Shown piece after piece: positions 46,168-57,265 of a DNA stretch of 64,000 nt; the first letter of the stretch is position 1, and each line of letters starts with the position of its first letter. Both the position numbers and the translations under genes were made by a program. The stretch covers positions 19,562 through 83,561 of the forward strand of contig NZ_MKIM01000017.1 of NCBI RefSeq assembly GCF_001939045.1. Direction: 5' to 3'. The notes under the pieces are model-generated. The model saw only the letters and a program-made list of their open reading frames with translations, searched no databases and was not told the DNA's origin. This DNA comes from Rhizobium oryziradicis (lineage in GTDB: Bacteria > Pseudomonadota > Alphaproteobacteria > Rhizobiales > Rhizobiaceae).

Positions 46168-46971
46168 TCAATAGGCCGCTGTGGGCTGAGTGGCAGGCTT
46201 TGCCTCGCCCTTCATCTGACTCAGCCAGTCATGGGCACGGCCCGTCATCATGGCAATGTCGGAGGCGATGGCCGCATAATCATAGCCGTAACCAATGAAG
46301 CGTTTGACCATCTCCGTGTTGGGGCCAACAATGCCAATCGGCTTGCCTGCCGCATGGGCGTCTTTGGCGGCCTTTTCAATCAGCGCCTGCACTTCTGGAT
46401 GGGCGATATTGCCAATATGCCCCATAGCAGCGGAAAGATCGCCGGGGCCAACAAACAGCGCGTCAATGCCGTCCACCGCTGCCATCTCCGGCAGGTGTTC
46501 AATGGCTTCCGGCGTTTCCAGCTGGATAATGGTGCAGATGTCGCGATTGGCGTTTTTTAAGTATTCCGGCACTGAGCCGAATTTGGAGCCACGATGCACG
46601 GCAGCGACGCCACGAATGCCCTCGGGCGGATAACGGGTGTAAGAGGCAGCCGCTTTTGCCTCGTCGGCATTTTGCACAAAGGGCAGCATCACGGTTCTAG
46701 CACCTGCATCAAGGCAGCGCTTGACCAGAACCTGATCGTTCCACGCCAGCCGCACCATAGCATCCGCAGGTGTGCAGCCAATGGCGCGTAAGATATGGGC
46801 GAGATCGGAGACCTCAATCGGTACATGCTCCATATCCACCACCAGAAAATCAAACCCGGCATAGCCAAGCGCTTCGGCGGTGGCGGGTGCTGCGGCCATC
46901 AACCATGTGCCAAGCGGGGTGGGGCGGGCTTTGTCGCACAGCCAAGACTTGAAGGGGTTTACAATGCTCAT
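46168..46971 (-). CDS. 2-keto-3,6-dideoxy-6-sulfogluconate aldolase (HpcH/HpaI family)
   Basis: Class II aldolase of 267 residues that would split KDSG into pyruvate and 3-sulfolactaldehyde. Metal ligands are seen as Glu in IIQLETPEA and Asp in FVGPGDLSA; VVDMEHVP carries the base histidine, and GARTVMLPFVQNADEA is the family substrate loop. The ATG at 46971 is used; the frame to 47118 lies within the dehydratase gene. Confidence 0.88.
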   Translation of the reverse strand: MSIVNPFKSWLCDKARPTPLGTWLMAAAPATAEALGYAGFDFLVVDMEHVPIEVSDLAHILRAIGCTPADAMVRLAWNDQVLVKRCLDAGARTVMLPFVQNADEAKAAASYTRYPPEGIRGVAAVHRGSKFGSVPEYLKNANRDICTIIQLETPEAIEHLPEMAAVDGIDALFVGPGDLSAAMGHIGNIAHPEVQALIEKAAKDAHAAGKPIGIVGPNTEMVKRFIGYGYDYAAIASDIAMMTGRAHDWLSQMKGEAKPATQPTAAY

Positions 46972-46982
46972 GGCAAATATCC

Positions 46983-48728
46983 TTAGAAAATAACCGGGTC
47001 CGGCACGGGATCTGTGCCGCTGAGAAAGTCGAAATCGCAGCCCTGATCCGCTTGACTGACGTGACGCTGGTAAAGGGCGGCAAAAGAGCGGTCGTAAAGC
47101 TTGGCCGTGGATTTCCACGCAGTGCGGCGGGCGGCAAGTTCGGCCTCATCCACCTGCATATTGATGGTGCCAGCTAACACATCCAGCGCAATCAGATCGC
47201 CAGTTTTGACCAATGCCAGCGGTCCGCCAATGGCGGCTTCGGGGGCCACATGCAGCACGCAGGTGCCATAATGGGTACCGCTCATGCGGGCGTCCGAAAT
47301 GCGCACCATATCGCGCACGCCCTGTTTCAGAAGCTTTTTTGGAATTGGCAGATTGCCCCATTCCGGCATGCCCGGCGCACCCACAGGCCCGGCATTGCGC
47401 AGGATAATCACCGTGTCTTCGGTAATGTCGAGATCGGGATTGTCGAGCGTCTTGTTCATGGTGGCCGGATCATCAAACACAATGGCGGGGCCAATATGCT
47501 TGAGGAATTTCGGATTGGCTGCCGAGGATTTCATCACCGCACCATTGGGGGCGAGATTGCCGCGTAGCACTTCTAGCGTCTTGCCCTTGGAGAGCGGCAC
47601 CACGGGGTTTTCCTCATCGCGGATCACATCATCATTCCAGCAAGGCGCGTCCTTGATGTTGTCGCCAAGGGTGCGGCCATTGACGGTGAGGCAATCGAGC
47701 GCCAGATGGCGGGACATTTTCTGAAGAAGGGCTGTGAGGCCGCCCGCAAAGTAAAAATCCTCCATCAGATATTCGCCGGATGGGAAGACATTGGTGACAA
47801 CCGGCACTTTAGCGGCCATGGCTGACATATCATCCAGCGTCAGATCAACGCCTGCGCGCTTGGCCATGGCAATCATATGCACGGCCGCATTGGTGGAGCC
47901 ACCCAGCGCCATATAGGCCACGAGACCGTTCATGAAGCTATCGCGTGTGAGGATTTTTGAGGGTTTCAAATCCTCCCACACCATCTCGACAATGCGCACG
48001 CCACAGCTGGAGGCCATGCGCGGATGGCCGGAATCGGTGGCCGGAATGGAGGATGCACCCTGTAATGTCATGCCCATGGCATCGGCAATCGAGGTCATGG
48101 TCGAGGCCGTGCCAATGGTGTTGCAGGTGCCAGCAGAACGGGTCATGCGGCTTTCCAGATCCACCCAGTCATCCTTGGTGATATTGCCTGCGCGCAATTC
48201 ATCCCAATATTTCTTGGTATGGGTGCCTGCCCCGGTTTTCACACCGCGCCATTGGCCGTTGGACATCGGACCCGCCGGGCAAAAAATCACCGGAATATCC
48301 ATGGAGATCGCGCCCATCAGCAGCGCAGGCGTGGATTTGTCACAGCCGCCCATCAGCACCGCGCCATCAATCGGGTGGCAGCGCAGCAGCTCCTCGCACT
48401 CCATCGCCAGAAAATTGCGATAGAGCATGGTGGTGGGCTTCACCATCACCTCACCCACCGACAGCGCTGGCAGCTCCACCGGATAGCCCCCGGCCTGCCA
48501 CACACCGCGCTTGACCGCTTCGGCGCGGTCGCGCAAATGGGCGTGGCAGGGGCTCATTTCACTCCAGGTGTTGATGATGCCAATCACCGGGCGACCCATG
48601 AATTCCTCGCGCCGCATTCCCATCTGCTGGGTGCGCTGACGATGGGCAAAGCCGCGCATGTCATCGGAGGCAAACCAGCGCTGGCTGCGCAGATCATTAA
48701 GGTCGCGCTTAGGTGTTTTCTCACTCAT
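46983..48728 (-). CDS. 6-deoxy-6-sulfogluconate dehydratase (IlvD/EDD family)
   Basis: Fe-S dehydratase of 581 residues that converts sulfogluconate to KDSG. Cluster cysteines are visible in MGGCDKSTPALLMGAISMDIP and SAGTCNTIGTASTM. The C-terminal RISDARMSGTHYGTCVLHVAPEAAIGGPLALV is the diagnostic IlvD/EDD segment. Among sugar-acid dehydratases it resembles the arabonate/xylonate group as much as Edd; the sulfonate substrate is given by context. The ATG overlaps the permease stop (ATGA). Confidence 0.9.
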   Translation of the reverse strand: MSEKTPKRDLNDLRSQRWFASDDMRGFAHRQRTQQMGMRREEFMGRPVIGIINTWSEMSPCHAHLRDRAEAVKRGVWQAGGYPVELPALSVGEVMVKPTTMLYRNFLAMECEELLRCHPIDGAVLMGGCDKSTPALLMGAISMDIPVIFCPAGPMSNGQWRGVKTGAGTHTKKYWDELRAGNITKDDWVDLESRMTRSAGTCNTIGTASTMTSIADAMGMTLQGASSIPATDSGHPRMASSCGVRIVEMVWEDLKPSKILTRDSFMNGLVAYMALGGSTNAAVHMIAMAKRAGVDLTLDDMSAMAAKVPVVTNVFPSGEYLMEDFYFAGGLTALLQKMSRHLALDCLTVNGRTLGDNIKDAPCWNDDVIRDEENPVVPLSKGKTLEVLRGNLAPNGAVMKSSAANPKFLKHIGPAIVFDDPATMNKTLDNPDLDITEDTVIILRNAGPVGAPGMPEWGNLPIPKKLLKQGVRDMVRISDARMSGTHYGTCVLHVAPEAAIGGPLALVKTGDLIALDVLAGTINMQVDEAELAARRTAWKSTAKLYDRSFAALYQRHVSQADQGCDFDFLSGTDPVPDPVIF

Positions 48729-49579
48729 CCCTTGATTCCTCCGGCCGTCAGGCCTGATACAACGCGCTCCTGAAAGATCACGATCAGCACCGCAACAGGC
48801 ACAATGCCCACCACCAGCGCTGCCGAAATCACCGGCCACGGAAAGGCAAATTCGCCCTGATAAAGCTGGATGCCCACGGGCAGCGTGCGCAATGTCGGGC
48901 TGGAATTGAACGACAAGGCCAAAAGAAACTCATCCCAGGCATTCACAAACGCCAGAATGCCCGCCGTAAACACGCCCGGCGCACAGAGCGGCACCACCAC
49001 CTTGAACAAGGCGCCAAGCCGGGTGCAGCCATCAATCATCGCGGCGTTTTCCAGATCGCGTGGAATGCTTTCAAAGAACGACACCAGCATCAGCGTGCAG
49101 ACCGGCAGTGACAGCACGGTATAGGGCAAAACCAGCGCCACCCAGGTGTTGAGCAGGTTCAGTGCCCGCATGATTTCAAACAGCGGCACCAGCAGCGTGA
49201 CCAGCGGAAAGGTGGAAACCGCAATGATCAGCGACAGGATCAGCCCGCGATATTTCAGATTGAGCCGCGCCAGCGCATAGGCCCCCAGCACCGAGACAAA
49301 CAGTGTCAGGCAGGTGGACAGCAGTGCCACCATGAAGCTGTTGAACAAAAACAGATGCAAAGGCTGATCGGAAAAGGCCCGCATATAGTTGGCCAAAGTC
49401 GGATCATGCGGCAGCCATGTGATGGGCTTCACGGTCAGTTCGGCCTCGGTTTTCAGCGAGGTGAACAGAATCCACAGCGCCGGAAACATGCCGTTGATGA
49501 TCAAAAGGGCGGCGGCTGCAAAGCGTAACGGTTTGCCGGAGAGCAGCGATGGAAAGCCACGGGTATGAACGGCGCTCAT
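48725..49579 (-). CDS. Sulfoquinovose/SQ-glycerol ABC importer permease (MalG-like)
   Basis: 284-residue CUT1 permease with six hydrophobic segments and the EAA loop LENAAMIDGCTRLGALFKVVVPLC (Glu-Asn-Ala-Ala in place of Glu-Ala-Ala). The end VSGLTAGGIKG is the usual MalG-type tail. The ATG at 49579 shares a base with the stop of the previous gene; the frame to 49630 is an overextension. Confidence 0.88.
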   Translation of the reverse strand: MSAVHTRGFPSLLSGKPLRFAAAALLIINGMFPALWILFTSLKTEAELTVKPITWLPHDPTLANYMRAFSDQPLHLFLFNSFMVALLSTCLTLFVSVLGAYALARLNLKYRGLILSLIIAVSTFPLVTLLVPLFEIMRALNLLNTWVALVLPYTVLSLPVCTLMLVSFFESIPRDLENAAMIDGCTRLGALFKVVVPLCAPGVFTAGILAFVNAWDEFLLALSFNSSPTLRTLPVGIQLYQGEFAFPWPVISAALVVGIVPVAVLIVIFQERVVSGLTAGGIKG

Positions 49580-50517
49580 CAATCTTGCTCCTTGGTGCGG
49601 ATAACGCGCAGGTAAACGGCGGTGACGCACATGGACAGGGCAAACATCACCACAGCCAGCGCCGAGCCATAACCGAGATCAAGGAAGGACACGGTGTTCT
49701 GATGGATATACATCGCCAGCGTTTGGGTGGAGGTGCCCGGCCCGCCGCCGGTCATCATGTAGGGAATATCAAAGGTTTGCAGCGAAGTGATGGTTCGGAA
49801 AATCAGACCCACAGCGATCGAAGGCTTCAAAAGAGGAAGCGTAATTTCCCAAAACTGGCGAATACGCCCTGCCCCATCCACATCGGCGGCTTCATAGAGT
49901 GAGCGGGGAATGGTTTGCAGACCGGCCAGAATGATCAGCGCCATGAAGGAGGATGTTTTCCAGATGATCGTCAGACAGATGGCGGCAAAGGCCCAGTTGG
50001 GGGAATTGAACCAGATCACGCCAGGCAGGCCAAAGCGATTGAGCACATCATTGACCACGCCATATTCCGAATGGAAAAACCACGCAAAAATCAACCCTGC
50101 GAAAGACAGCGGCAACGCCCACGGAATCAGCAGAGACAGACGGACCGGCCATTGGGTGCGAAACGGCAGATTGGCCAGCAGCGCCAAAGCAAGACCCACC
50201 ACCAGCGCACCCGGAACTGTGATCAGGGTGATCAGTACGGTGTTCCAAGTGGTTTCCCAAAACACCGGATCGCTGATCATCAGCCGATAATTGTCCAGCC
50301 CGACAAATTCGGCGGGCAGGCCGGAGGTTAAGGACAGATTGAAAAAACTGGTATAGCCAAGCTTCAGCACAGGATAGACAATGATCAGCGCCAGCAGAAA
50401 AGCGGTGGGAGCCAACAGCAACACCGCGAGCGCTTTGTCGTTCAGATCCAGCCAGCGCATCCACAAGGGCGGCCGTTTTTCGATGTCATTGGTCATAGGC
50501 AGCGTCGAGGGTGTCAC
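49579..50517 (-). CDS. Sulfoquinovose/SQ-glycerol ABC importer permease (MalF-like)
   Basis: CUT1 permease of about 312 residues, six transmembrane helices, EAA loop YEAADVDGAGRIRQFWEITLPLLKP. The GTG at 50517 has GGAG seven bases upstream; an ATG at 50496 is the alternative, while the ATG at 50562 would read through the hairpin after the binding-protein gene. It pairs with the downstream MalG-like subunit. Confidence 0.85.
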   Translation of the reverse strand: MTPSTLPMTNDIEKRPPLWMRWLDLNDKALAVLLLAPTAFLLALIIVYPVLKLGYTSFFNLSLTSGLPAEFVGLDNYRLMISDPVFWETTWNTVLITLITVPGALVVGLALALLANLPFRTQWPVRLSLLIPWALPLSFAGLIFAWFFHSEYGVVNDVLNRFGLPGVIWFNSPNWAFAAICLTIIWKTSSFMALIILAGLQTIPRSLYEAADVDGAGRIRQFWEITLPLLKPSIAVGLIFRTITSLQTFDIPYMMTGGGPGTSTQTLAMYIHQNTVSFLDLGYGSALAVVMFALSMCVTAVYLRVIRTKEQD

Positions 50518-50540
50518 TGTTCCACTCCGGATAAAGGGAA

Positions 50541-50565
50541 TGATTGGCCATGGGTTGGCCAATCA
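50541..50565 (-). other. Hairpin between sulfo-ED binding-protein and permease genes
   Basis: 9-bp perfect stem TGATTGGCC/GGCCAATCA with a 7-nt loop, about 20 bp after the binding-protein stop and no T-run. It parallels the hairpins after the other three operon-borne binding-protein genes in this window. Confidence 0.65.
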
Positions 50566-50586
50566 AAGAGCTCGATGTGATTGGTG

Positions 50587-52943
<2,357 letters not shown>

Positions 52944-52989
52944 TCCCGTATCCTCCATAGCCGACGCGTGAATGCTGGCGTCTTCGCAT

Positions 52990-53009
52990 AAATCATAGCG
53001 CTACGATTT
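52990..53009. promoter_or_regulatory. LacI-type palindromic operator of the sulfo-ED operon
   Basis: AAATCATAGCGCTACGATTT is a 20-bp inverted repeat with one mismatched pair and the central AGCGCT typical of LacI-family sites. It lies 47 bp upstream of the first operon gene and 160 bp before the regulator gene. A second, spaced element, AATCGC-AGAG-GCGATT, is at 53045-53060 and shares the AATC/GATT ends. Both are good candidates for binding by the divergent LacI protein. Confidence 0.65.
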
Positions 53010-53169
53010 TTGAACGCAAGGCCAAAAAAGACGAATTCCGCAAAAATCGCAGAGGCGATTATCCTTTGCTATCAGGCGGATTTAATTGCTACAGTGCTGG
53101 GCAATCCCGCGCAGACCCGCCAAATAGGCGTTCACCGCGCATGATTGAGAGATATGAAATCGGAGCGCT

Positions 53170-54219
53170 ATGGAGCGAGATGCAATGATGCAGGAAAAGG
53201 CCCCACGTCGGCGTCGCAAAATGCAAAACGTGACGATGACAGATGTTGCGCAGCTGGCAGACGTGTCTCCTTCGACCGTTTCCTTATATCTGCGCAAGCC
53301 TGAGGCCGTCTCGCCTGCCGCCAGCCAATCGATCGCTTATGCCATTGAGAAGCTGAACTATGTTCCCAATTTTATGGCGGGTGGATTGGCGGCTGCCTCA
53401 TCACGGGCGGTAAGCATTCTTGTGCCTTCGGTGCGCAACGCCTTTTTTGCGGAAACCGTGTCGGCAATGCAGGCCGCTTTGCGCAAAGAGCGCTTGCAGG
53501 TCATTCTCGGCCATACCGAATATGATGAGCGCGAAGAAGAGGATCTGGTGCGCATGGCGCTGTCATGGGCACCGGCGGCCATTGTGTTGACGGGTCTGTC
53601 TCACAGCGCTGTGACGCGCCGCCTGCTGGCCAAAACCTCGGTGCCGGTCATTGAAATATGGGAGCTTGGCGGCCCGCAAATTGACGCAGCGGTTGGCTTT
53701 CACCATGATCAGGTGGGCATTGCGGCGGCCGAGCACCTCTTGATGCAAGGTCGTCGCAATCTGGTTTTTCTGGGTGCGCGCATGCATGAGGACCGGCGCG
53801 CCAAGATGCGCTGCGATGGCTTTGTGGCATGCGCCCGTGCCGCAGGTGCCAACGTGGAGATTGTTGAGCACGCAGCGCCCGCCTCGGCCGAAGTGGGCTC
53901 AACACTTCTGCAGGAGACCTTGCGCCTACACCCGAACACAGACGGCATTTCCTGCTCCAACGATCATATCGCGCTGGGCGCTCTGTTTGCGTGCGAGCGG
54001 TTGAAGATTGCTGTGCCGCAGCAATTGGCAGTGATTGGATTTGGTGATCTGAGTTTTAGCGGTGCCTGTAATCCGCCATTGACCACCATTCGCCCCTCCG
54101 GCGATTTGATTGGTTGCGAAGCCGCGCGTTTGATCGTCGAAAATCTGGCGGGAAACCGATCACCGGACAAGCTGACGATTGACACACGTTTCACCGTTTT
54201 GCATCGCCGCAGCAGTTGA
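53170..54219 (+). CDS. LacI-family regulator of the sulfo-ED operon
   Basis: 349-residue repressor. The helix-turn-helix at about residues 21-45 reads VTMTDVAQLADVSPSTVSLYL, followed by the hinge region and a periplasmic-binding-like effector domain (AVSILVPSVRNAFFAETVSAM onward; SCSNDHIALGALFACERL). Divergent from the operon with palindromes between. Sulfoquinovose or a pathway intermediate is the likely inducer. The start may be five codons later (ATG at 53185), which has GGAG at wider spacing. Confidence 0.88.
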   Translation: MERDAMMQEKAPRRRRKMQNVTMTDVAQLADVSPSTVSLYLRKPEAVSPAASQSIAYAIEKLNYVPNFMAGGLAAASSRAVSILVPSVRNAFFAETVSAMQAALRKERLQVILGHTEYDEREEEDLVRMALSWAPAAIVLTGLSHSAVTRRLLAKTSVPVIEIWELGGPQIDAAVGFHHDQVGIAAAEHLLMQGRRNLVFLGARMHEDRRAKMRCDGFVACARAAGANVEIVEHAAPASAEVGSTLLQETLRLHPNTDGISCSNDHIALGALFACERLKIAVPQQLAVIGFGDLSFSGACNPPLTTIRPSGDLIGCEAARLIVENLAGNRSPDKLTIDTRFTVLHRRSS

Positions 54220-54261
54220 GCCATATGCGGGTGTTGCATCAGAGGTTGCAGTCCTGCTGCT

Positions 54262-54936
54262 TTATGTGTTGGTCGCAAACCAAAGCGTATGACGCGCGCC
54301 GCCGCGCTTGCCATTGGCCCGCACGCTGACATCTTCCGCTGAAAAGCCAATCTGGCGCAAGCGGCGGGTAAAGGCGGCATCCGGTGCCGAGGACCACACA
54401 GCCAGCACACCTTTGGGGCGAAGTGCTGCCTTTGCCGCATTCAGGCCCGCCATATCATAGAGGCTGTCGTTGGAGGCGCGGGTCAAGCCATCCGGGCCAT
54501 TATCAACATCCAGCAGGATGGCGTCGTAATGGCGGGTGTGTGAGCGGATCAATGCGCCGACGTCACCAATGTGGATATCGACACGAGGATCGTCCAGACT
54601 GCCTTGATGAATATCGGCCATAGGGCCGCGCGCCCACTCAACCACCGCAGGCACCAGTTCCGCAACTGTGATACGGGCATCTTGAGGAAGAGAGCCAAGC
54701 GCTGCGCGCAAGGTAAAGCCCATGCCAAGCCCGCCAATGAGCATGGTGGGATTGCTTCGCCCTTTAATCCGCTCCCACGAGAGGGTGGCGAGGGCTTCTT
54801 CAGAGCCTTTCAGACGGCTGTTCATCAACTCGGTGGCACCGAGCATGATCGAGAATTCCGCTCCGCGCTGTTTCAGGCGCAAATCACCGCCATCGCCGGG
54901 AATGGCGGCACTGTCGAGCTGGATCCAGGGAAGCAT
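54262..54936 (-). CDS. Spermidine synthase-like methyltransferase-fold protein
   Basis: 224-residue protein with a Rossmann-like fold: MLIGGLGMGFTLRAAL is the nucleotide-site loop, VAELVPAVVEWARG the acidic second strand, IHIGDVGALI the third, and YDAILLDVDNGPDGLT the active strand with Asp. This is the spermidine-synthase superfamily pattern, but the usual N-terminal tetramerisation domain is short. Substrate unknown. It converges with the LacI gene and is not obviously part of either neighbour operon. Confidence 0.75.
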   Translation of the reverse strand: MLPWIQLDSAAIPGDGGDLRLKQRGAEFSIMLGATELMNSRLKGSEEALATLSWERIKGRSNPTMLIGGLGMGFTLRAALGSLPQDARITVAELVPAVVEWARGPMADIHQGSLDDPRVDIHIGDVGALIRSHTRHYDAILLDVDNGPDGLTRASNDSLYDMAGLNAAKAALRPKGVLAVWSSAPDAAFTRRLRQIGFSAEDVSVRANGKRGGARHTLWFATNT

Positions 54937-55004
54937 GGCAGGGCCTCATCATATGATTTCAACGCCCCGTAACACGGGCGTAAGTCCTGCGTAAAGTTAT
55001 TGGG

Positions 55005-55041
55005 CGTTGTTGGTGCGTTTTATCCAAACGCACGAACAACG
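55005..55041. other. 16-bp-stem inverted repeat
   Basis: Arms 55005-55020 and 55026-55041 pair at 15 of 16 positions around a 5-nt loop (core GTGCGTTT/AAACGCAC). It lies downstream of the small gene at 55118-55327 and upstream of the methyltransferase-like gene on the same strand. No T-run of terminator type follows. It may end the small transcript or bind a regulator. Confidence 0.6.
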
Positions 55042-55117
55042 TGAGGCGCAATGACGCCGTCTCAAATGTCATGATGGCCGTTTAAAATGGGGAATTCTGT
55101 CGGAACCACCGCAATGA

Positions 55118-55327
55118 TTACCTGTGCCGAACCAACAGATTAGCGACGCGGGCAAGCTTGTTCTCGTCGCGCAGGCCGAGATTGTACAGTCGGACGATAT
55201 GGCGAGCGATGTCTTCCTCGCCCACATTGGCCGCTTGTGAGCGGGCCAGTGAGACGGCTATGCGCATCCGGCGAACGTCCTGGACGTCAAACATGCCCAA
55301 ATGACATGGCCGGGGGGTGATCTCCAA
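55118..55327 (-). CDS. Small hypothetical protein, 69 aa, TTG start
   Basis: The reading frame starts at TTG with GGGAG seven bases upstream. The protein is mostly helical in appearance (VRRMRIAVSLARSQAANVGEEDIARHIVRLYNLGLRDENKLARVANLL), basic, and without membrane segment or signal peptide. I do not recognise a family. Codon use and the ribosome site argue that it is real; no partner is evident next to it. Confidence 0.5.
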   Translation of the reverse strand: MEITPRPCHLGMFDVQDVRRMRIAVSLARSQAANVGEEDIARHIVRLYNLGLRDENKLARVANLLVRHR

Positions 55328-55540
55328 ATCAATTCTCCCTCGTTTATTGCCCGAGAACTGTCAACTCTCCGCATTTATGTCAATCTATCCCATAAAGGCA
55401 ATGTTTGCGAGAGCTAAAAAATAGCCTTCTGCATAATTGCTGAAATCGGAATCGGCACGAGGATGTCATTCGGTCGAAACGACGAAGAGCCAGTTTAACC
55501 TGGACATTGCCGGGGCTCGAAACCGGGCACTGGCCTTGTA

Positions 55541-55900
55541 TTAATGCCGTGTCGCGGTGTCACACTGGCGCATGAGTGCGAGAAAGATCGTATCAATATC
55601 GTCTTTCTTAGCGCTCATCTCATAGGGTGAATAATCGCTGACGTGCTCTGCCTCTCGGGCAACAAACAAAAAGGGGATACACAGAGGTTCGAGATATTCC
55701 ACCAGTTCCACCATATGTTCGGCGCTTTCGGTGACGTCGATCAGTACGCTGTCAATGGTGCCAAGCACTTTCAACGCCTCCATAGCCTGTGTGAAATCGG
55801 ATGGGCCAAGGAGATCCAAACCTTCCTTCTCCCAGGCATCCTTGATGAAAGAGGTGAAAAGATTTTTTCGTCCAATGACAAGAAGGCGATAACGGCTCAT
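55541..55900 (-). CDS. Degenerate receiver-like small protein
   Basis: 119 residues with the layout of a response-regulator receiver domain alone. The central strand DSVLIDVTESAEH keeps an Asp in the phospho-acceptor position, but the N-terminal acidic pair is replaced (LLVIGRKNLF), so Mg-dependent phosphorylation is doubtful. There is no output domain and no histidine kinase nearby. It may act as a phosphate-independent partner protein. Assignment to the fold is by pattern only. Confidence 0.55.
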   Translation of the reverse strand: MSRYRLLVIGRKNLFTSFIKDAWEKEGLDLLGPSDFTQAMEALKVLGTIDSVLIDVTESAEHMVELVEYLEPLCIPFLFVAREAEHVSDYSPYEMSAKKDDIDTIFLALMRQCDTATRH

Positions 55901-56121
55901 TGCGCCGCTGCCATATCTCTAAAAATGGTCAAGCGTTGCGACATGGGAATAGATGCTCTTTTCTTTCACTCGTTTTATACACGAACTGGGAACTTTTTAC
56001 GCAACGCTACAGCATATGGATCATACGTCAGCGTAAAAAATATCTGTTTTTTTATGAGGAATTTAATAGCCTCCATTCCAACAGGGTCATAGACCAAAGA
56101 GATCTGTGCGGGCGTATGCTG

Positions 56122-57135
56122 TCAAACGTGATGTTCGACAGTGGATTGGTCTTTGGTGGCTTGACGAAAGGCGGCCGGTGTCATGCCGGACCATTTCACA
56201 AAGGCACGGTAAAAAGCGCTCGGTTCGGCATAACCGAGATGTGCTGCGGTTTTGGCCACGCTCATGTTCTGCGCGCCCAGCAGGTCACGGGCCAAAGCGT
56301 GGCGGATTTCGTCACGAATGGTCAGAAAGCTCTGTCCCTCACTCTTCAACCGTCGGCGCAGCGTTGCGGGCGATAACCTCAATTCTCGGGCAAAGGCATC
56401 GAAATCTGGCCAGTCCACCGGCTGTGTGGCTTTAAACCGCTGCCGCAAGCGCACGGAGACGCCCTGATCATGCCGGTAGCGCAGCAGGATATTGGCAGGC
56501 GCACCCCGCAGAAAAGTCTGCAATGATTTTTCATCGCGGATCACCGGCAATGTCAGATAGCTTGCATTGACAATCAACCGGCTCTGCGCCTGCTCGAAAT
56601 GCACGGGTGCGCCGAAAAACTGCAGATAATCGCGCCGGTTCGCCGGTGCCGGGCAGGCGAAATCCACCCGCCGCAACGGAATGCGCCGCCCGATCAGCCA
56701 GCAGAGAACCCCGAGCAGAATGAGCCAGTAGGTTCGATAGGCAAAGGCCGGGCGCGCTTCGGTATCGGTTAGAATAATTTCTGCCTGAGCATCCTGCTGG
56801 CGAAGCTCGCCGGTTGGGCTGCCCAGCACAACATTCAAAAACGTCAGCGCCCGGCGCAACGCATGGTCCAATGTTCTGGCATGCAGAACGGCATGACACA
56901 GAAGTTTGAAGCTGCCCTGGCGCATGGGAGATCCTCCGAGGCCAAAAAATTCATCGTCTGCGAGGGCGGCAATCTCCAGCCAGAGAGCGCCGTATTGCAG
57001 GTTTGAAACATAGTCCACGTTATCAAGCGGAATATTCGCCCGCGCCAAGGCTTGGGAGGGATCGATATTGCGGCGACGCAAGCATGAGAGGGCGTCTTCG
57101 ACAAAGCCCGGCGAGATCATGCGGCGTTCAATCAT
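56122..57135 (-). CDS. AraC-family regulator (OruR/ArgR-like)
   Basis: About 337 residues. The N-terminal 200 form the arabinose-binding-like domain of the OruR group (SCLRRRNIDPSQALARANIP, then FLGLGG-type segments). The C-terminal AraC domain shows two helix-turn-helix units, FARELRLSPATLRRRLKSEGQSF and MSVAKTAAHLGYAEPSAFYRAFVKWSGMTPAAFR. Several in-frame starts exist; the ATG at 57135 has GGGAAGG upstream, 57147 is the main rival. Divergent from the acyl-CoA operon and its likely activator. Confidence 0.85.
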   Translation of the reverse strand: MIERRMISPGFVEDALSCLRRRNIDPSQALARANIPLDNVDYVSNLQYGALWLEIAALADDEFFGLGGSPMRQGSFKLLCHAVLHARTLDHALRRALTFLNVVLGSPTGELRQQDAQAEIILTDTEARPAFAYRTYWLILLGVLCWLIGRRIPLRRVDFACPAPANRRDYLQFFGAPVHFEQAQSRLIVNASYLTLPVIRDEKSLQTFLRGAPANILLRYRHDQGVSVRLRQRFKATQPVDWPDFDAFARELRLSPATLRRRLKSEGQSFLTIRDEIRHALARDLLGAQNMSVAKTAAHLGYAEPSAFYRAFVKWSGMTPAAFRQATKDQSTVEHHV

Positions 57136-57265
57136 GGGCCTTCCCATCTTGCATTTTCGATCAATTATGATGCTCATGGTTGTCATTGTTTGCAAGCAGC
57201 AATTTGCTAGAGTTCTTGCGAACCCGGAGGAGGCGCTTTCAGCGTGGGTTCATGAGGAGGAAATC

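Noticed and set aside
55989..55993. GGAAC as a possible general-stress ECF sigma -35 element
   Set aside because: No matching CGTT-type -10 lies 16-17 bp downstream.
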